A DNA stretch of 64,000 nucleotides from NCBI RefSeq assembly GCF_029223285.1, contig NZ_JARHUJ010000001.1, forward strand, positions 620,001 through 684,000. Direction: 5' to 3'. The DNA comes from Paraflavitalea sp. CAU 1676 (lineage in GTDB: Bacteria; Bacteroidota; Bacteroidia; Chitinophagales; Chitinophagaceae). The notes under the pieces were generated by a model that was not told the DNA's origin, did not search any database, and was given only the letters and a program-made list of their open reading frames with translations. Shown here one piece after another: positions 60,487-64,000 of this stretch (its first letter is position 1; each line of letters starts with the position of its first letter). Both the position numbers and the translations under genes were made by a program.

Positions 60487-62466
60487 ATGCGCACATGGCA
60501 GATCATATTTTGCATAGCAGTACTGTTGCACAACTCGGCGACGGCACGTCAGCGCCCCATCCCGCCGTCCCGTAATAATAATACCGCAGCAGCCAGATCA
60601 CTAGTCAACGGGGCTTTCGCGCAGCAGCTGGATACACTCATGAAGGCATTGCATAAAGTGGAAGTGGCTAAAGACAGCGCCGGTCAGATAGCTGCACTCG
60701 ATAAACTCGCCATTTATTACATCCGGCCCGGCCAGGTGGAAAAGAGCGAACCGCTCCTTAAGCAGATTCTCGACATCCAGGTAAAGCAGGGAATAAAAGA
60801 GCAGCAGAAAACATACGATAACCTGGTCACCGTTTACCGCGCAAAAGGCGATCTGAGCCAGGCGCTATACTATGCACTTGAATCGGTGCGCCTCGCAGAG
60901 ACCCTTGACGATTCGGCAAGACTCAATCGCTATTATGGCCGCCTTGGAGGAGTGTATAAAGACCTCGGTCAATTTGATAAGTCACTACAGTATCACCAGC
61001 GATCCCTGGCCCGCGTGCAACAGCATCCTCAAAAAGATACCTTTCAATTGTACACGGTAACCTCAAGCGTCGTAAGTGCATTGATCAGGGTAGATCGCGC
61101 AGCAGAAGCATCCCGGCTCATCGAAGAAACCGTCGCCGGTTATCCCCCCGTTCAACCAGATGTAAAACAACTGGCAGCGACCATGCGGGGCGAAACCTTC
61201 CAGTCGCAGAAGGATTACAAACAGGCGGAACAGTATTTTCTCGAAGCAGTTCATTGGGAAGAGTACAGTCCGCATGGATTTGTATTGCGTTTCAATACTT
61301 ACTACAATATAGGCGCCTTCTATTGCGATCGCGGCCAGTACGAAAAAGCAAGGCCTTACTTGCTGCAGGCTTCCGCTACACCGGGATTCGGTAGTCATGC
61401 CACACAACGCAACGTACAGTGGTTGTTGTTCCGGGCCGATTCGGCTGCCGGTAATTATCGATCGGCCTTACAACATTTTCAGGCATATAAGGACATCAGC
61501 GATACCATGTTCAATGCTGCCAGGAGCCGCCAGATCGAAGAGATGCAGGCCAAATACGAGACGGATAAAAAGGAACGCGATATACAATTTCTGCTGCATG
61601 AAACAAGATACCAGCAGACGCAGTTACAGCAAGCGGCAACCGGTAGAAACGTGACCATTTCGATCATCGCGCTGTTATTGGTGATCATTGCCTTGCTGTA
61701 CGGCCGGTACCGTAGCCGGCAGCGGAATAGCCGCCGTCTCGAAACCCAGCAGCACGAGATTCAGCGAAAAAATGGCTCACTCGAGAAACTGGTAAAGGAA
61801 AAAGACGGACTCTTGCAGGAAAAGGAATGGCTGCTGAAGGAAATACACCACCGGGTCAACAATAATTTGCAGATCGTCATCAGCCTCCTCAATACCCAAC
61901 TTGCCTATCTTGATGATGAGTCTGCAGCGATAGCCATTCGCGATAGTCAACAACGTATGAGAGCGATGTCCCTCATTCACCAGCGGCTTTATCACAGCGA
62001 TAAACTGGCTACTGTCGACATACAGAATTACATCAGGGAATTGATCAGCTACCTCGATGATAATTTCAATGTGAACCACCGTATTCGTTTCCTGCTGGAG
62101 TTGCCTGTTCTCGAGTTGAACGTGTCGCAGGCTGTTCCGGTGGGCCTTATACTTAATGAAGCGATCACCAATGCGATCAAATATGCATTCCCGGGCAACC
62201 AGTCGGGATCCATCACCGTCACCGTCCGTGAAATCGAAAACGATCATGTCCTGCTGCTGATCTCCGACAACGGCGCAGGGCTTCCTGTTGGGTTCGACAT
62301 GAGTGCAAGCCGAACACTTGGTATCAATCTCATGCAGGGGTTGGCCCGTCAGCTGAACGGCACTTTTACCATGAAGGGGCAGCAGGGAACACTTGTAGCG
62401 GTGAGTTTCCCATTGGAGGACGTCGCTGCACTATACGAAGAAAAAATAGCAGCAGTGGCCGTTTGA
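60487..62466 (+). CDS. TPR-containing sensor histidine kinase (HisKA_2 type)
   Basis: 659 residues from ATG 60487 (MRTWQIIFCIAVLLHNSATA signal); a TTG five codons earlier is less likely. Residues ~60-350 are tetratricopeptide-like helical pairs in the periplasm (AIYYIRPGQVEKSEPLLKQI, YYGRLGGVYKDLGQFDKSLQ, YNIGAFYCDRGQYEKARPYL). A coiled segment, one membrane helix (~388-408, VTISIIALLLVIIALLYG) and another coiled segment follow. The HisKA_2 dimerisation domain has EIHHRVNNNLQIVISLLNTQ (H454/H455), and the HATPase has LILNEAITNAIKYAF and LLISDNGAGLP. The receiver/sigma-54 regulator gene begins 33 bases (or 3, by an upstream ATG) after the stop and should be its partner. Confidence 0.93.
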   Translation: MRTWQIIFCIAVLLHNSATARQRPIPPSRNNNTAAARSLVNGAFAQQLDTLMKALHKVEVAKDSAGQIAALDKLAIYYIRPGQVEKSEPLLKQILDIQVKQGIKEQQKTYDNLVTVYRAKGDLSQALYYALESVRLAETLDDSARLNRYYGRLGGVYKDLGQFDKSLQYHQRSLARVQQHPQKDTFQLYTVTSSVVSALIRVDRAAEASRLIEETVAGYPPVQPDVKQLAATMRGETFQSQKDYKQAEQYFLEAVHWEEYSPHGFVLRFNTYYNIGAFYCDRGQYEKARPYLLQASATPGFGSHATQRNVQWLLFRADSAAGNYRSALQHFQAYKDISDTMFNAARSRQIEEMQAKYETDKKERDIQFLLHETRYQQTQLQQAATGRNVTISIIALLLVIIALLYGRYRSRQRNSRRLETQQHEIQRKNGSLEKLVKEKDGLLQEKEWLLKEIHHRVNNNLQIVISLLNTQLAYLDDESAAIAIRDSQQRMRAMSLIHQRLYHSDKLATVDIQNYIRELISYLDDNFNVNHRIRFLLELPVLELNVSQAVPVGLILNEAITNAIKYAFPGNQSGSITVTVREIENDHVLLLISDNGAGLPVGFDMSASRTLGINLMQGLARQLNGTFTMKGQQGTLVAVSFPLEDVAALYEEKIAAVAV

Positions 62467-62499
62467 TTAATGGAGGCCCACACAAGAATAGAGAATTGT

Positions 62500-64000
62500 A
62501 TGACAGAGCAAATTCTGATAGTAGAGGATGAGTTTATAGTGGCCAACGATCTGAAGTTGATCCTGGAAAAAGCAGGATATAAGGTTTGTGGAATTGCCGC
62601 TTCAGTAGTGGAAGCCCGCGAGCTGATACAGCAGCACAAACCAGGGTTCGTATTACTCGATATCCATTTAAAAGGCAAAACAACGGGAATCCAGCTGGCG
62701 TATGAGTTGCGGGAGCAACACATAGCCTTCATCTACATCTCAGCCAATTCCAATCAGCAGGTACTCGAAGCTGCAAGGGCAACGGAACCATACGGCTTCC
62801 TGGTAAAGCCATTCCGTGCCCGCGACGTACTGATATCGCTCGATATTGCACGCTACCGCCATAAGCATAGTCTCGAAGCAGGCTTAAGGCAGGAAGCGAT
62901 ACTGCACGAAAAGCTGCAGACCATCGCGACACAGTCGGGTGGTGTTATGGAAAAGCTGTTACAAGCCATCAGGATACTGCAGCCCTACCTGCCCGCCGAT
63001 CTTATGCTTGTAAGTAAAACGGATGTACAGGATGATAGAGTACAGCTGTCGGGTTATCTCCGCATTGGATTTGATGAATACCAGTGGTTAGGTTCCGACG
63101 AGTTGATCACCATCACCGGGCTGTCACAAAGCGAATGGGCAGGTATACAGCCCAACGCCAATAAGCATTTTGTTCCCGCCTGGCGCAATGAGGAAGCATT
63201 TAATACAGTCTGCTGTGAGGACCCCGTCACCAACCTGCTGGCCGAAACCTTCGGTCAACACTCGTTGTTGCAATTCCCGTTGGAGGTAGATGAAATACAC
63301 AGCAGCATAATTACAATGTATAGCCGCAAGCCCGATGCCTGGCATGCCGGTCACCTGGCTTTGTTGCAGAGAATGAAGGCCGAACTGGCGACTATCATTG
63401 ACGATGGCAAGGCCTCCCCCAATAGATATGCCGCTAATGGCATACCCAAAACAAATCCGGTAACACCAGCAGTTGCCAAAAACAAAGCCGGGTTCGAGGG
63501 CATCGTTGGCAACAGCCATCAGTTGTTGCGCGTACTTGACCAGGTATCGCAGGTAGCACCGCTCGATACCTCCGTACTCATCCTTGGCGAAAGCGGTACC
63601 GGCAAGGAGCGCATAGCGCATTGCATTCACCTTCAGTCTTCAAGGAGTGCCATGCCTTTCGTTAAGATCAACTGCGCCGCACTGCCGCCCACATTGATCG
63701 AATCAGAATTGTTTGGACATGAAAAAGGGGCATTCACCGGAGCCCTTGACAGGCGCATCGGAAAATTTGAACAAGCCAATGGAGGCACCATCTTCCTCGA
63801 TGAGATCGGCGAAATGCCCCTGGAGCTTCAGGTCAAATTGCTGCGGGTACTACAGGAGAAAGAAATAGAACGCATCGGCGGACAAGCGCCTTTTAAGATC
63901 AACGTACGCATCGTCGCGGCAACCAACCGCAACCTCGAACAGGAAGTAGCAGAAGGCCGCTTTCGTCTCGATCTCTATTATCGCCTCAATGTATTCCCGG
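62500..64000 (+). CDS. Sigma-54-dependent response regulator, NtrC type with middle GAF-like domain (3' end missing)
   Basis: The frame is open to the window edge; 500 residues are visible. ATG 62500 gives the canonical receiver start [20 protein letters not shown]; an in-frame ATG at 62470 would add ten residues. The receiver (1-120) has D54 in [11 protein letters not shown] and K in [11 protein letters not shown]. Residues ~150-290 look like a GAF-type domain. The AAA+ domain starts ~340 with Walker A GESGTGKE (363-370), the sigma-54 contact loop GAFTGA in [13 protein letters not shown], Walker [14 protein letters not shown] and the sensor stretch [15 protein letters not shown]. The helix-turn-helix end lies beyond the window. 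It should activate sigma-54 promoters when phosphorylated by the upstream kinase. Confidence 0.93.
   Translation, partial: MTEQILIVEDEFIVANDLKLILEKAGYKVCGIAASVVEARELIQQHKPGFVLLDIHLKGKTTGIQLAYELREQHIAFIYISANSNQQVLEAARATEPYGFLVKPFRARDVLISLDIARYRHKHSLEAGLRQEAILHEKLQTIATQSGGVMEKLLQAIRILQPYLPADLMLVSKTDVQDDRVQLSGYLRIGFDEYQWLGSDELITITGLSQSEWAGIQPNANKHFVPAWRNEEAFNTVCCEDPVTNLLAETFGQHSLLQFPLEVDEIHSSIITMYSRKPDAWHAGHLALLQRMKAELATIIDDGKASPNRYAANGIPKTNPVTPAVAKNKAGFEGIVGNSHQLLRVLDQVSQVAPLDTSVLILGESGTGKERIAHCIHLQSSRSAMPFVKINCAALPPTLIESELFGHEKGAFTGALDRRIGKFEQANGGTIFLDEIGEMPLELQVKLLRVLQEKEIERIGGQAPFKINVRIVAATNRNLEQEVAEGRFRLDLYYRLNVFP

Overview
The window looks like chromosomal DNA of a Bacteroidota bacterium, most likely family Chitinophagaceae (order Chitinophagales). 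The grounds are C-terminal type IX secretion (T9SS) sorting domains, a TonB receptor with a carboxypeptidase-like N-terminal domain, several TAnnTTTG promoter boxes of the Bacteroidota sigma factor, LytS/LytTR and AraC regulators of the kind common there, and Bacteroidota-type lipoproteins. Genus cannot be read from the sequence. I see no insertion sequence, prophage, integrase or CRISPR array. Genes are packed on both strands, and two are cut by the window edges (1-1047 and 62500-64000).

Layout. 1-7.9 kb: secreted and outer-membrane proteins (a cut DUF6252/DUF4595-like protein, two T9SS cargo proteins including a PQQ-type sugar dehydrogenase, and a siderophore-type TonB receptor). 7.9-9.4 kb: fumarate hydratase. 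9.4-17.3 kb: a LacI regulator divergent from a four-gene exported operon of planctomycete-type cytochrome/DUF1549/DUF1553, DUF1501, sugar isomerase and DUF2231-cytochrome proteins. 17.3-20.1 kb: enoyl-CoA hydratase and small lipoproteins. 20.2-24.5 kb: a globin followed closely by a LytS-type propeller kinase and its LytTR regulator. 24.6-30.4 kb: B12-binding domain protein, gltX, ARPP-1-like protein, polysaccharide deacetylase, lipoprotein, TatD nuclease and tRNA-Ser(GGA). 30.8-39.5 kb: carbohydrate-related genes (sulfatase, AraC regulator, vanadium-type haloperoxidase, glycerate kinase with a GntP permease, alpha-L-fucosidase). 39.7-42.5 kb: seven-heme cytochrome, START-like protein and DUF92 membrane protein.

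The most striking region is 42741-52002. It is a co-directional cluster of FHA protein, 27-residue membrane peptide, membrane-anchored PP2C phosphatase, membrane-anchored Hanks kinase, one 1350-residue protein fusing a RodA/FtsW (SEDS) glycan polymerase to a penicillin-binding transpeptidase, and a second FHA protein. The gene content parallels the actinobacterial fhaA-fhaB-pstP-rodA-pbpA-pknA-pknB locus. The kinase has a jelly-roll-like outer domain instead of PASTA repeats, and polymerase and transpeptidase share one polypeptide. I read it as a phosphothreonine-controlled peptidoglycan synthesis module.

52-64 kb holds a HipA-like kinase overlapping a DUF3037 gene, an AraC regulator, a probable unannotated small RNA (about 54288-54396), polyphosphate kinase ppk1, a 1208-residue phosphoesterase/kinase-like/outer-membrane-barrel fusion 20 bases behind it, and a TPR histidine kinase followed by a sigma-54 response regulator that runs off the right edge.
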